Source: Triplophysa rosa (taxonomy: Eukaryota; Chordata; Actinopteri; Cypriniformes; Nemacheilidae). Taken from it: a DNA stretch of 64,000 bases. The translations under genes and the position numbers were made by a program. Positions 1-13,500 of this stretch are shown piece by piece. The stretch spans positions 13,909,706 through 13,973,705 of the forward strand of contig NC_079907.1 in NCBI RefSeq assembly GCF_024868665.1, in the 5' to 3' direction. How positions within the stretch are numbered: position 1 is the first letter of the stretch; each line of letters opens with the position of its first letter. The notes beneath the pieces were generated by a model. The model worked only from the letters and a program-made list of their open reading frames with translations. It searched no databases and was not told the origin of the DNA.

Positions 1-29
1 CTTCCGCAGGCGTACGCCCTAACAGCTGC

Positions 30-1700
30 CGGTCCTACCTGTTGCCCGGCAGGACGCGGGCTGACACCGGTTCTACGCGGAGGTTGTAGAACCTCGCGAA
101 GGTATTGGGCGTAGCCCAACCCGCAGCTCTGCAGATGTCTGCCAGAGAGGCGCCCTGAGCCAGTGCCCATGAGGAGGTGACACCCCGAGTGGAATGTGCC
201 TTAACTCCTAAGGGGCAGGGGCGATCTTGCCACCGGTATGCCAAGGATATGGCATCCACAATCCAGTGCGCCAGTCTCTGTTTGGAGACAGCTCTCCCCT
301 TCTGCTGACCTCCAAAACAGACAAAGAGCTGATCAGAGCTTCTGAAGCTCTGTGTGCGGTCCAAGTAGAGGTGCAGTGCGCGTACTGGACACAACACGGA
401 CAGGGTTGGGTCTTCCTCCCCGGTGGGGAGCGCCTGCAAGTTCACCACCTGGTCCCGGAAGGGAGTGGTGGGAACCTTGGGCACGTAGCCGGGGCGTGGT
501 CTCAGATAACGTGAGAGTCTCCAGGCCCGAATTCTAGGCAACCCGAGGACACAGAGAATGCTTGTAGGTCCCCTACCCTCTTGAAGGAGGCGAGCGCCAC
601 CAGGAGGGCCGTCTTTATCGACAGTCGAGAAAGATCGGCCTCTCCTAGGGGCTCGAAGGGGGGCCTCTGGATGCCCTCCAGGACCACTTCGAGGTCCCAA
701 GAGGGTATGGGGCGCGGGCGAGGCGGATTCAACCGTCTCGCGCCCCTCAGGAACCTGGTGACCAGGTTATGCTGTCCTAGAGACTTACCAGCAACTAGAT
801 CGTGATGTGCGGCTATAGCGGCAACATACACTTTCAGTGTGGAAGGGGAGAGGTTCTTCTCAAGTCTCTCCTGGAGAAAGGACAGTACGTACCTGATTGA
901 GCATCTCTGTGGGTCTTCTCCGTGAGAAGAGCACCAGGACGAGAAGAGGCGCCACTTGAAGGCATACAGTCTCCTAGTGGCCGGGGCCCTAGCCTGTGTG
1001 AGAGTCTCTACCACCGCCGGGGGTAGGTCGCTCAGGATCTCCTCGTCCCGTCCAGGGGCCAGACATGGAGGTCCCAGAGGTCTGGCCTGGGATGCCAAAA
1101 TGTGCCAATCAGCCAGGGGGGAGTTGTTGTAAGAAGCACCAGCTCTGAGAACCAAGTCCGGTTGGGCCAGTAAGGCGCAACTAGTAGCACTTGATGCTCC
1201 TCTTCCCTGACCTTGCACAGGGTCTGGCTTGTCCCGCGGCCAGCTGTGCGCAAGGGCATCCGTACCGAGGGGGCCGTCGGACAGGGAGAACCAAAGCGGA
1301 CAATGGGTGGAGTCCGGGGATGCAAACAGGTCCACCTGCGTCTGGCCTAACTGCTCCCATATGAGCTGAACCGTGTGGTGGTGGAGTCGCCACTCTCCGC
1401 GAGGTGACCACTGACGAGAGAGCCAGTCTGCTGTCTGGTTCAGGTCGCCCGGGATGTGTATGGCTCGCAGGGAACTGATCACCTGCTGACTCCACAGGAG
1501 GAGGCGAGTCGTGTGCCTGCCCTGCACGAGAGGTTGGAACCTCTTCAGTGCAAGTAGCACAGCCCACAACTCTAGGCAGTTGATATGCCAACGCAGGCGG
1601 GGGCCCGTCCACCGCCCGACACTGCGTGCCCGTTGCACACAGCACCCCAGCCCTGAAGATCGGCTCTGCTGTTTTTCCTGCCTGGCGACTGTCCAGCTCA
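30..1700 (-). pseudogene. DIRS1-like RNase H remnant and tyrosine recombinase
   Basis: The frame of 2157-502 contains WTGPRLRWHINCLELWAVLL and IPGDLNQTADWLSRQ from RNase H, but the stretch between them that normally carries the second catalytic aspartate (RTDNTA type) is deleted. The recombinase follows: LSDLPPAVVETLTQARAPAT, SFKRVGDLQAF (first catalytic Arg), then after a frameshift near 520 the C-terminal half with KAHSTRGVTSSWAL (His..Arg) and FARFYNL (nucleophilic Tyr). Recombinase catalytic residues are all visible but split over two frames. Confidence 0.82.
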
Positions 1701-1981
1701 ACGCACTGTCTGTCTGAGAGTGCTGAGGGCTGGTGTTTATACTCGACATTGCGTTTCGCCGTGACGCAACGTCGAGTTGCCGTCCACCGTCGACCAGAGG
1801 GTGGGAACGGCTGTGAAAACCCAGAGAGAGAGGAAACTCTTTTTGTGAGGAAGTGGGCGCTGGCCCCCCAGGGGGGACCAGCTGATGGTAGGACGGGGCA
1901 GGAACCGTCCCTATCCGACCCAGCGATGGAGTGGCTGGGTTCGGGCCCGATGGTAGCCTCGATCTCCCTGGGGTCTCTCCG

Positions 1982-3553
1982 TCAGGGCCGCTTCTGCTTC
2001 CGCGCCGGCTGCTGAGGGGGAGGCGGTCTCCTCTTCGACATCCTTTTCCGGGTGGCAGCCTGAGAAGGGGGCACTGGAGCCGGATTCGAAGAGGGCCGGG
2101 GCTGCTGGGAAGCAGACGCCGCTCGGGATCTCGAAGGCCTGGCGGCGGCCGAGTCAAAGCGGGGCAGGATGTGCTTGATGGCCTCCGTCTGCTTCTTCAC
2201 CGTCGAGAACTGCTGAGAGAAATCCTCGACGGTGTCACCAAACAGCCCTCCCTGCGAGATGGGGGCGTCAAGAAAGTGAACTTTTAGACCACCATGGTGG
2301 ACATCGCCCGACCCAGGAACCGTGCCGTCACCTTAGTCGCCCGTAGAGCGAGATCGGTGGCGGTACGGAGTTCCTGCATTACCGCTGAGTCGGTCTTACC
2401 CTCGTGGAGCTCCTTCAACGCCTTGGCCTGGTGGACCTGCAGGATGGCCATGGCGTGGAGGGAGGAGGTGGCCTGACCCGCAGCCGTGTAAGCCTTCGAC
2501 ACCAGCGATGCCGAAAACTTACACGCCTTGGATGGGAGTCTAGGCCGAGCTCTCCAGGTGGCCGCTGTCTGCGGGCACAGGTGCACCGCGACAGCACGCT
2601 CCACCTGGGGAATCTCGACATAGCCCCTGGCCGTCCCACCATCGAGGGAAGTAAGGGCGACTGAGCTTTTCTGATTTGAACGGGCTGTGAGGGGCGCGTT
2701 CCAAGTCTTACTCAGCTCCTCATGCACTTCCGGGAATAACGGGACCGGAGCTGGGCGCGGCTTGGAGCCGCGCTCAGACCCCAGGTACCACGTATCCAGC
2801 CGCGAGCGCTGGGGTAAAGGCGGTGCTGTGCACTGCAGCCCAATGCTTGCTGCGGCCCGGAAAAGCATGGTTGACATCTCAACGTTTGCCTCTTCGAGGC
2901 TCGACCCCCCGGTGGAGGGAGCTCCGAGGAATCGTCGGGGTCAGATGCCAAAAGGTCGCTTTCCGATGCTGTGATCGACATCTCATCTTTGTCACGCACT
3001 TCCGAGTACGTGATGGAGGAACAAGACGTGGTAGGACCGTCTTTTGAGGAATGGTCAGACGAGCGAGACGGGGCGTGAACGGTCTGTGAGCCTGCAGCTG
3101 GCGGGTTAACGTTCACAGTGATCCCCATATCATCCCCGGTGCTAACCGAAGCGGGCAGCAGGGCCGTAGTCACTGCCTTCACGGATCGGGTAGCAGACGA
3201 GGTGGTGGCTTTATCCAAAAAGAATACAGCCACCCGTGACCGCAACGTCTGGATCGCCATCTGCCCGCAGTGCGGGCAGGACGTATCCACGAAGGCTGCC
3301 TCAGCTTGCCGGAGACCCAAACACCTGAGGCAGACATTGTGTCCGTCCCCTTCCTCAATGAGCGCGTCACACCCAAAGAGAACAGTGGGACATGCCACGC
3401 TGGAGAGATTTGCTCTTTTAGAAAAGAATTGCTCAGACACTTCCGGAACTGCTGAGACGCCCAGGGGAAAGTCGCTGCAGGAAGGGACCGTCCGCTGCAC
3501 CACGTCGTAGATTCCAGTAGGATTGGATCAGTGAAGCTCTGTAGATCGCTCAT
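1982..3553 (-). pseudogene. DIRS1-like gag, frameshifted
   Basis: Starts MSDLQSFTDPILLESTTW at 3553, then shifts into the frame of 3503-2712, which holds two CxxC pairs (CLRCLG and CPHCGQ), a small zinc-ribbon-like module. It shifts again into 2877-2284 (LFPEVHEELSKTWNAPLTAR, YAEIPQVER-like), the conserved fish DIRS gag core. It ends in a basic, proline-rich tail near 1982 (RKRMSKRRPPPPQQPARKQK). At least two frameshifts, so not translatable as one protein. Confidence 0.75.
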
Positions 3554-3939
3554 CAGATGCTTAGGCTCTGAAGAACAAAAGGTGAATGAATGAGCACGCT
3601 GGCTTCCCTCTTATACCCGGACATCCGGGGAGGAGCCCGGCATGCAAATTTCATTCGCCAATTTTCATTGGCCTTTTCTAAATACTCAGAAGATGATAGG
3701 TTCTCAAGACAAACCCCATTCTGTCGGTTCGACACAAGGTCGAGAGACCGACAGAAAGGGAACCCAGAGTTGCCAGATTTGCGTAAAAAAATCTGCCAAA
3801 TGGCCATTCAAAGCTTGCCGGAAAACCGCGAGCATAGAAAAACTGAAATACTTGGCAACAGTAAAAGGTCCTGGCAGTTCGCAAGCCAGATAAATTGCGC
3901 ACACAGGAAACCCCGCTGCAAAGAAACCATTTTCTACTT

Positions 3940-4113
3940 TTGGACCTTTTTATAAATGTAGTGGAGTAAAAAGTATGATATTTGTCTTTCAAATGTAGTG
4001 AAGTTAAAGTACAAGTACTCAGAAAAAATAATACTCAAGTAAAGTACAGATACTCAAAAAGTGTACTTAAGTACAGTACTCAGGTAAATTTACTTTGTTA
4101 CTGTCCACCTCTG
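3940..4113 (-). mobile_element. hAT (Tol2-like) terminus
   Basis: Read on the minus strand it begins CAGAGGTGGACAGTAAC, followed by runs of AGTAC/ACTTAAGTAC words, the characteristic subterminal pattern of Tol2-type hAT elements. The partner end is not visible, and the region inward is occupied by the DIRS1-like copy. Confidence 0.6.
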
Positions 4114-4355
4114 CTAAACACATCGTCATTGCTTGATGAAAAATGACCTCAGTGCAATGAGAGTAGAAGTGGCATAGCTGGCTGAGATTTTAGTGGAAGT
4201 ACGTCATCGTCCATTTGCATATACCCCATTAAACAGAGTAAAAAATGACATTGAAGACAAAACCGGTGCTGGGTGTGAACAAAAAACACCAGCTGCTGTC
4301 CATAGGAAAAAACGCTTTGGTGTACACACCCTTAAACATAAGGATTAACTCTTAC

Positions 4356-4509
4356 CGTTGTCCTCTTTTGCTGGGAGACACGCTTTGCCCTTTAGTAGCT
4401 GAATGATCCGATTGGCTACTGGATTAAAGAAGTCCAGGATCTCACTTGGTTGAGGGATAAACTGCAAGAAGTAACACAGTCCTCCAAGCCCACTGAACTC
4501 TGGGTGTTG
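4356..4509 (-). CDS. Host gene coding exon 26 (last in window)
   Basis: 154 nt encoding QHPEFSGLGGLCYFLQFIPQ to LLKGKACLPAKEDN. Acceptor CCCACAG, donor AACG|GTAAGA, leaving phase 1. The remaining exons must lie left of the window because 1-4113 is transposon sequence. Confidence 0.85.
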
Positions 4510-7500
4510 CTGTGGGATTAACACACATCATTATGGCTGTGTATGCTCACGCTGATAAATCACAAAGAGAATTAACAACATATACTGTTTGCAAAACTAA
4601 TTTATAAATATACAAATATATGTTTAAATATACATTTCAATTTTACATACTCTTCCAAAAACGACAGCTAAAATGATTAAGAATAAGAATGTTTCTTCCT
4701 CTTATACCACCTACTGACTAGTAATCTCAAGTAGCAAATAATTCATGTCCAGTCCTAACTTCCTGTTTTAATATGAAATAAATCAACATAGAATATATGT
4801 TTTCTAACATATTTGCCATGACCTCTATCTCAGGCTGGAGTTAAAAAGCAAACCTAATGTACGTGGTTTATTTGCAAGAATGAATGCTGTATTTCACTTC
4901 TCTCTTACACTGAAGACGTCCATGGCATGCACAAACAGCTGTGGGATCTCTGAGCGGATCCACTGATTCCAGGAGCTGTCCCTGTCTACATCCTCTCTGG
5001 AGGACGGGATGTCAAAATCACCTACAAAAAGAACATGACATTGAAAAATGTGACATCATCAACTACAGGGAAAAACTAGGAGTCACGTATACGATCCTAA
5101 ACCTTGGATGATGAAACGGAAACCAAAGCTGCGAAGTGGAAGAAAGGCAAAGATGGGCTGTTTCTGAGGCATCACATTGCCGGAAGATGAGTCACTGAGC
5201 TGGAATGCCAGGGCTAGTTCTGTTGACTTCAAGTCGTCTTTAATCTGTTAAAAACAAAGATCCAAAAAACACTCAGCTCAGGTTAAAGCCTTGTGATGTC
5301 ATGAACATCCTGAGGACAAGCTCATTGGAAACTGTGGATGGACACAATGAGACTTACAAAAAAGAAAGAAATATATCATGGGAGTCTTGACAGTATGTAC
5401 AGTACCATGGCAGTCTTAAATTTCCAATGATTATGAATATGAAAAATATCTATGCCCTTAAGGGCCAGATTTACTAACAGCTTGCGGCAGCGCAAACACC
5501 TCTTTTGGCCCTAAAAAACTACTGTCGGTATTTACTAAACATACGCAATGAAAATGAGAAAAAATTAAAAAAAATTAAAGTTTGCCCCGTTTCAGACTTG
5601 CCTTCCTTGGAAAACAATTTTGAGTACCATCAGCCAAAGGGACAGAACACAGATTTTTACTGTATTCTCCAAAGTTTAGCATGTCTGCACAAACACACCT
5701 TTATGCTATTCCTGTTAAATAGTGGGTGATAGTTAATCCACAAATGACATTCTGTCATCATTTACTCACCCTCATATAGTTCCTAACTTTTATGATTTTC
5801 TTTCTTGTGTGAAACACAAAAACAATTATTTTGAAAAAAAAAGGTTTCCCCTAGGGGTCGACCGATAATCGGCGTCGATATTAAAGTGCGTATTTGCAGG
5901 TTAATGTTTTTTTTTATCAAATTAATATATAACCTTATATAAAAAATATGAAAAGTTAATGCCGGATTTAAAATGTTTTTCCAAGACATGAGGGCACAAA
6001 TTTTGTAAAAGAAGTGACAGTTTCTTTGACAGTCTTCAAAAACAGTATTTTTTTCAACATCGCATCATTTGACGTCACGAGAGGGAGAAGTTTGCCGCAG
6101 CTCAGTGCAGAGTAGGTTGGTATTCAGTAGCAGCGGTTGTGCGTCAGGGACTTGCTATAAACCGTAACAAATCCAGTCGTTTTGTGAGAAGAGGGACAGC
6201 GGTGAACAATAGACTTGAAATATGTGAAATATAAAGCGTTTTTTGAAACTAGAAACATCAACATCCATTGTTAAACACCAAAAATTATAACATAATCAAA
6301 GCTTCAAAAACAGCAAAAGAACTGCCTTTTTAAAACACCAAAAATCTCCACTGACGTTGCAGTCCCCATCTTCGCCACTGAGCAGTGCCGCCCCACTGCT
6401 AGTGTGCGAAGGAGAGCGGAGTACACTTGCTGTGCGAGTGGAAAGCTGGCGCGCATGCGCAGTGTCCACTTGGATTTTATCCACAATAAAAAGGGACTAC
6501 AGACTCCAGTTTGCTATGAAACCTCCGGCATTCAATGGAGTTGTGGTGTCAACGGCACAGGGGGACTCAGCTCAGATTTTAAAAGAAGAAATTTCTTCTC
6601 TATTGAGGAAAGGGGTGATAAGAGTAGTACCGCGAGAGGGGAGTCATCAGGGATTTTACTCCCGGTACTTTGTAATCCCAAAAAAGGTGGGGGTCTCCAC
6701 CCTATCTTATATTTGCAGACCCTGAAAAAACACCTAAGAAGGTACAGGTTCAAAATGCTTACGTTACAAACTGTATCCCAAACTTTGTGTCACGGAGATC
6801 AGTAGATCTCAAGGACGCTTATTTCCATATAGACATATTTCCAGCACACAGGAAATTTCTCAGGTTTGCTTATCAGGGCAGACCCTACGAGTATTTAAAG
6901 ACGCCATTCGGCCTGTCTCTGGCACCGAGAGTGTTCAGCAAATGTGCAGAGGCAGCTCTGACACCGTTACGTCAAGCCGGAGTCAGAGTGTCAGCCTATT
7001 TGGACGATCCACAACTTTCCACATCATTCCACACTTCTAAAGTAAAAACACTAATAAAGTGCAGTTATTTGAAAATGTACCTGAAAGTAAAAATACTTAG
7101 GTACTATCCACCTATGGCAATAAAATAAATTCTACATTGATCGAGAAAAAACAGTGCTAGAATCGGATCAGGATTGGTATTGGTCGATACTCAGAATCGG
7201 ATCGAGAAAGGAAAAAGTGGTATCTGAGCATCCCTAAATATTATCCACAACTCCCTGCGAGTAGGCGGAGTTTAGTGACCCTCCACTACATTAATAAATT
7301 ATATAACTGATGCGTCACTAAATTAACAAATGTAAGTATACTACAGCAAACATTACATATGAAATAATGAATGAATAAATACCTTAATGGAAAGAAGAGC
7401 TGTATTTTGATGTGAGTGACAGTTAATGGCCACAATGTTTTCTAGGCAACAACGGCCACTTCCGGTTCCTTTTAGTATGTCCCAGTGCATGCAAATTGTT

Positions 7501-10500
7501 TTGCTACGCACTAAAATGTATATACTTTTTCATTACAAAAACATTGCATACTTTAAGTGCATAGTATAAGTAGGCGAATTGGGATGCAGCAAATATTTCA
7601 ACTTTCCACATCCACCCTGACCCGTTTACCATAGGGGTCAGACGTCTTGACTCTTTGTTTAAAAAAAATGTAAGAAAGTGTGGGTGTAGGGGATCATGTG
7701 GTATTTTGTGGTTCCGTCGATTTGCAGACACTTGTTATTGATAGGCCATACGACTTGTCAATCATCCCTGCCTTCTATTAGGTGGATGAACCCAGTGCTA
7801 TGATTGGATATATTTTTCATTTTTATGTTGCTTGTTTTGAGTACTGCGCGGGGCAGAGGCGTAACCATGTTTTTGCGTAGTTTAGAGTGACAAATCGTAC
7901 CAGCATACTTTGAGGTCAAAATGCGTACCTGCTACGCAAAATGCATACAGGTTGGCAGGTCTGATGTTTAGTAAATCTGGCCCTTAGTTTATGTTCTTAC
8001 TGTTGAAGGGGAGGTGGGTTTTCAAGCCCCTCTCTACAATCATAAAATCCTGGAAACACTGTGTCTATCCACTATGACAGATTGTGTATCCAGTCAGCAG
8101 AGAAGTAATGATTTAAAAAACAAAGAGAGAAAGACCTGCAACTGTCTCTGTAGATGGAGAGCACAGAACGTACAAACTGTCACTGCACAAACCCCAGACA
8201 AAAGAAACACATTCCCTGCACTTTGCTAGTAAGGTATCTTGCATGAAGTTTGAATAAAACGAGAGTGTAAAACACTGTAGTCACCCATGAAAGCACAGAA
8301 CACTTGCGTAACATATCGTGTTAAAGGCAAAGGCTTGTGGGATGCCATGTCAAGACGACGGAACAGAGTCCAATTAAGAGAAGGTTTAACTGGGACATGG
8401 TTGCAGGTAAACAACACAAAAGTTACATCAGCATCATTTTACCTTTAATTCATTTGAGCATATGCTACCAAGTGTGTGTCAAGGATCCACAACTTGCCTT
8501 TTTAAGGTAAAGCATTTTCTTGACCACAAGCCAGCGCTCGACGCCACCCGTGTGTGCCACCTCCAGAACATTATGGCTCAAATCTCGGCGGGTCATCGTC
8601 ACAGAATGCTTCTCCGTCTTATGAAGACATAACAAATGTAAACGTCAGCTGTGTTTTATTATTTTGATGGTTTGGCATCAAGTGGCCACCGGACCACATT
8701 TATTACCTCATTGATAATGGTGATGGAACGAAGACGATGGAGGAAAAGAAGAAGAGAGGGATGCACATCATGGAAAAGGTTTTTCGTCTGGTAGCTCTCT
8801 GATCGCAGTGGGAGGTGGATCTTTGTGGTCCATCTGTAATAAAATAAAGAAATCACAGAGATGTTTTAAAAATCACAAAAACTGCCACTTTAAAGGGCTA
8901 GTTCACCCGAAGATTAAAATTCTGTCATCATTTACTCACCCTCAGATTATTCCAAACCTGTATACATTTCTTTGTCCTGCTAAACACAAAGGACGATATT
9001 TGGAAGAATGTCAAACAGATCTCATCCCCCATTGACTCCCGTATTATTTATTTCCCCTACTATGGCAGGAAATGGGGGATGAGTTCTGTTTGGTTACCAA
9101 CATTCTTCCGAATATCTTCATTTGTGTTTAGCAGAACAAAGAAATTTATAGAGGTTTGGAACAACCTGAGGGTGAGCAAATGATGACATGAGTTTGGGTT
9201 AACTATCCTTTTAACTAGACTTTACTTTCGTACCTCCATGCAAAACTCACCACGATGCTGAGGGGTGTTATGAGTGCAGTTGCTATGATGTTCTGAGTGC
9301 TTTGGAATGTGTTGCTATGTGGTTGCTAGAGAGTTCTGTGTGGTTTCTAGGATAATCCTGATTTCTTATGTGTCTTATTGCAATGCTATATTCATAAATC
9401 TGAATAGTTGTAAATCTGACTACTTGGGAAAGTAACAGCACAACTGTCGACACGCTGCACAATTTTTATCTATATATCTTGTGATTTTTTTACCTTTTCT
9501 CAGAAATCTCATTGGCAACAGAGTTCACGGGTCTTACTCGGTCAACCCAGTGTGGCAGAATGTATCCCATGGGGCCGCTGGTCTTGTCGAACTGAATGTG
9601 GAAGCCATTGGAGTGGATCTTAGGACAGTCAGTGACTTTAAAAACCGACTTAAAGCCAATGCCCTTTTGCCCTGTATTGCATTAAAGTCAAGAGGTGTAA
9701 GTAAAAACAAGACGTGGGAGTCAAAAAAAGTTTTGCATACTGCAGCCATACGCAAACACCAAGAATTGTTTTCACGTACCGATGTAGCCATATTTATGTT
9801 TTCCTTTCGTACTCCTGCCGACATCACAAATGGCACGAATGTTCTTCTCCTCGAACCCACACTCATTGTTCAAGATGGTGATGCAGTCTCTCTCCACTAC
9901 GAAGGTCAGAGCTGGCTGCTCTCCCCCGTTAGGATAACTGTTATCATCAGCGTTCTGCACACAAAACCAATTTATTTTATAAAAGCTGAGTTTTTGCATG
10001 TGGTGCGTTCTTTTTAAAGATTTGAGCAGGGACCTGTATGAGCTCCAGGACGAAGTGTGTGTCCTTGCTGTAGAGCTCAGTGGAGAGACGTTCCAGGCTG
10101 CGTCCCAGTCTCGCCTGTTGCTTTCTCATTAAGTTCTGACCCTCCTCATTGAGCTCGACACCGATGCCAAACTCGGTTTTCCTACAACATCATGGGAGCA
10201 GCAGTGACAGCATTAATACTGACCATAACTGTAAATGTGGTAGCACAGGGCTCTACACTGCGACCGACTGGAAATTAGTCTGTGCGACCGTGAAAAAAAT
10301 AATTAGGAGCACTGGTGCGACAGACCCCATCTAAACTCATAATTATATTACGTGACAATATGCTCTAAGATCGGCCGCTTTTTAAGCTAGTGAGCGGCGT
10401 TTCTCATATGAGAAAGGAAAATACGCTCACGCGCCATTTAGTGCTTTGCTTTTTACTTTCGGTTCTGAGGTGATTTTAGTCTGTGGCTGTATGACTGTAC

Positions 10501-13500
10501 GAGAGTGTTTCATCAGGTTTCTTTTGCAGGGGTGTGTGTCTGGCATAACTGACACATGTTGGACGCAGGTCGTTTCTGTGTGGTGTGGCTTTGAGTGATC
10601 ACCTGCCATTTCGACAGCTGAGCCCAACACGCTTTCTTTAGTTATATGATGTTGCTTTTGGTGCTAATAAATACATATTTTATTTAGTGCTGTCAATCGA
10701 TTAAAAAAATTAATCGGATTAATCACACATTTTCTGTGATTAATCACGATTAATCACACATAACAATAATATTTTAAAATATACTTTTACATTTGAATAA
10801 TTTCACATTTAATCTTCAAATTGATGTAGAAACAACATATTTCTTTAACAGCATCATTTTATGAATGAAAGAAAACATTTTGATATTAGTACTGTAACTG
10901 GTGTCTCTATTAAATTGATTATTTTAACATTAATTATAGTCATTCAACAATATAATTGAGAGCTATCATGAAATATACAGAAATTGAAGGAAGTTCTCAA
11001 ACACTTTACAGTCTTTAATGCTAAATTATAAATTAAATTCAGAAAAATGCTACAAAATCACATTGATTTCTTCTTTTATTTTGTTAATTTATTAACATTA
11101 GTGACAGGAGTCACAGCAGCACGTTTAAGAACGTGGCCCCTTTAAGAGCTGTCTCAGTACGCAGATCTGACCGTCACCGCACTCCCATTTTCACAACTCT
11201 TTGCATTCATTTAAGATTTTATTTTACACGTTGAAGTCTTGCTTAAGAAAATGCTAGACAAAACGGGCTTTCTGACATAATCTTGTATGGTTTTATCCAT
11301 TCAAGCACGAAAGAGAACTGAACACGGATGCGCTGTCTGACAGAGATTCACCGACGCAGCCTACAGCCCGTGACTGTTTACACCAGACTGGACCTCGCGT
11401 TGCGTTTTGCTGCGTCCCACAGTTTAGAAGCTGTCTATCTTCATTGAACGCGTCAAAGCAACTGTTTAAAAACTCGCTTAGTGGTTTAAAAGCCTGTACA
11501 CTAATAAGAGTGTGATTACACAATGTAACGCTAGACAAAGAATGTCAAAACAAACGGATGCTGCGTTAATTGCGTTAAATATTTTTCACGCATTAATTTG
11601 AAAAAATTAATCGCATGCGTTAACACGTTAACGTTGACAGCCCTAATTTTATTATAATTTGCGGGCGGGACATGTCCCCACCTTACTTTACTTTTTGGAA
11701 GAAATTAAGAAATGCTTGTGGAAGGTGTTTATTGTTTAAGGGCCATTAACATCTAAAACTCGTGGAAAACGCAAGATCCGCCCCTTTCTCACCATCTCCC
11801 GTTGCTAACACTCTTAAGTTATATTTGCAGAAGACAGGAAGCCACGGCCAGTATGAAATGCATGCATCATCCGCGCTCACAGCCCTTGCTTGTGCATCCA
11901 GTGTCCAAGCACAAAAATGCGTAATCGAATAAACAAGTGACATTTTAGTCATAGGAATAAACTGTTTTAAGTGTAATGCACCGCAACAGCCAAGTGACCT
12001 TCCCCAAATGACAGTTTTGGAACCACTTACTGTGAGATCTTGAGTTGAAAAGCGGAGTAGCCAATGGATGGACCGCCCACTATAGCTATGTGATAAATAT
12101 TCCCAACGAGCTATTACAGAAACAATTGATTAAAGTGCTGCGTGTGTGATCTCCCTCTTTTGTTGCAGTTTGAGAGCTGGCTGTAACAAAGGCAAGACAC
12201 AAAGTTCATACAAGACTAATGTGCAATTTGATTTCATCGTTTGTAAATCTCAAATCAAGTGTTATTAATTAGAGATTTGTATATTTAATATATTTTAATG
12301 ATTCCCTGTGTGTTTCTGTTTGTCTGTATTCTGTGGTGGACAGTAGACTAACGTTATTCAGTTAAACTTGGCGCAGTGATATGAAACTGTAATGTGGTTG
12401 AAAGATAGATCTGGAACTACTTTATAGGTGTGTGCTTCCTGTAAAACAATGCACACCCTTAGAATGTTCGCCATCACAATCGTACAATCCATAATAACCT
12501 ATAATCTTAGTTTATAATGCTTTCCCATACTTTGTGCATGCTATACGGTGCCAAATTAATGTTTCTCTTTTAAAAAAAATTCAATTGTCTATGCTTCAAA
12601 ATTTTTTACTGTGCCCCTACATTTTTAAATTAAGGAGCACAAGTGCTCCAAAAAATAAGTTACTGTAGAGCCCTGTAGCAATGTAAAGAAAACATTCTTA
12701 TCGAGTCTTATTCTTAACATCCTTATCGAGTCTCTACTGTAATCAATTAGTTTGTCAGGGTCTCATTTTGTAAAACGGCGAAGCGTTCAAATTCTGGTTT
12801 AGCGTTACATCAGTACAATCAGATTCGAGTTCCAAAAAGCATCTTTCATACGTTTCATTGGATGCATTAAAGGGATAGTTCACCCCAAAATGAAAATTCT
12901 GTCATTACTTACACGCCCTCTTGTAATTTCAAACCTGTATAACTTTCTTTATTCTGCAGAACATCAAAGACGATATTTTGTAACAGAAAACCATTGGTCC
13001 CCATTGACTTGCATTGGTTTTGTCTCCACGCAGTAGAAGCAAAGATTTTAATATTAATAAGATGCGCCACTGCTGTTACAATAAATGGCGAGGAATGTAA
13101 CGCTCAATATGGCCGTTCTAGCTAAGGAAGTCCCACCTTCCAGTAAGATGAGCCAATTGTCAATATAGACTGACGATTCTCTGGGGCGGGGCTCTCGCGA
13201 CGCTTGCCAGCCTGTATGCGCAGGCGCAGTACAATGAGGCGATACCGGAAAAAGCTTTGCAAACCAAAGTTATGATACAGTTCATGTCATGTTTAATAAT
13301 TGATCGGAAATATGCTGTTTAATCATGATTTTTAGTAGTGTTTTTCAGAATATAGAAAGTCATATAGGTTCAAAATGACAAGAGAGTGAGTAAATGATGA
13401 CAGAATTTCATTTTGGGATGAATTATCCCTTAAAGTAAAACCAAGAGTGGAGTGAACCTGATGTCTTCTATGATGGCTTTGTGCTCATCTTTCTCTGGTT

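Larger units (their letters stand above)
1..3765 (-). mobile_element. DIRS1-like tyrosine-recombinase retrotransposon, degenerate, RT lost
   Basis: On the minus strand the order is terminal repeat (about 3765-3560), gag (about 3553-1982), RNase H remnant (about 1700-1400) and tyrosine recombinase (about 1150-30). This is the DIRS1 order without the reverse transcriptase: only about 300 bases separate the gag end from the RNase H remnant. The terminal region includes the motif TTCTGTCGGTTCGACACAAG, which I associate with fish DIRS1 ends. Several frameshifts make the copy non-autonomous. It extends beyond the left edge. Confidence 0.85.

Noticed and set aside
502..2157. Reading 2157-502 as one intact protein
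   Set aside because: Only the part after about 1700 matches RNase H and recombinase; the earlier part is gag DNA read in a wrong frame.
9481..10017. 178-codon plus-strand ORF
   Set aside because: It is the antisense of host exons 19-21, whose minus-strand frames carry the ATPase motifs and splice sites.
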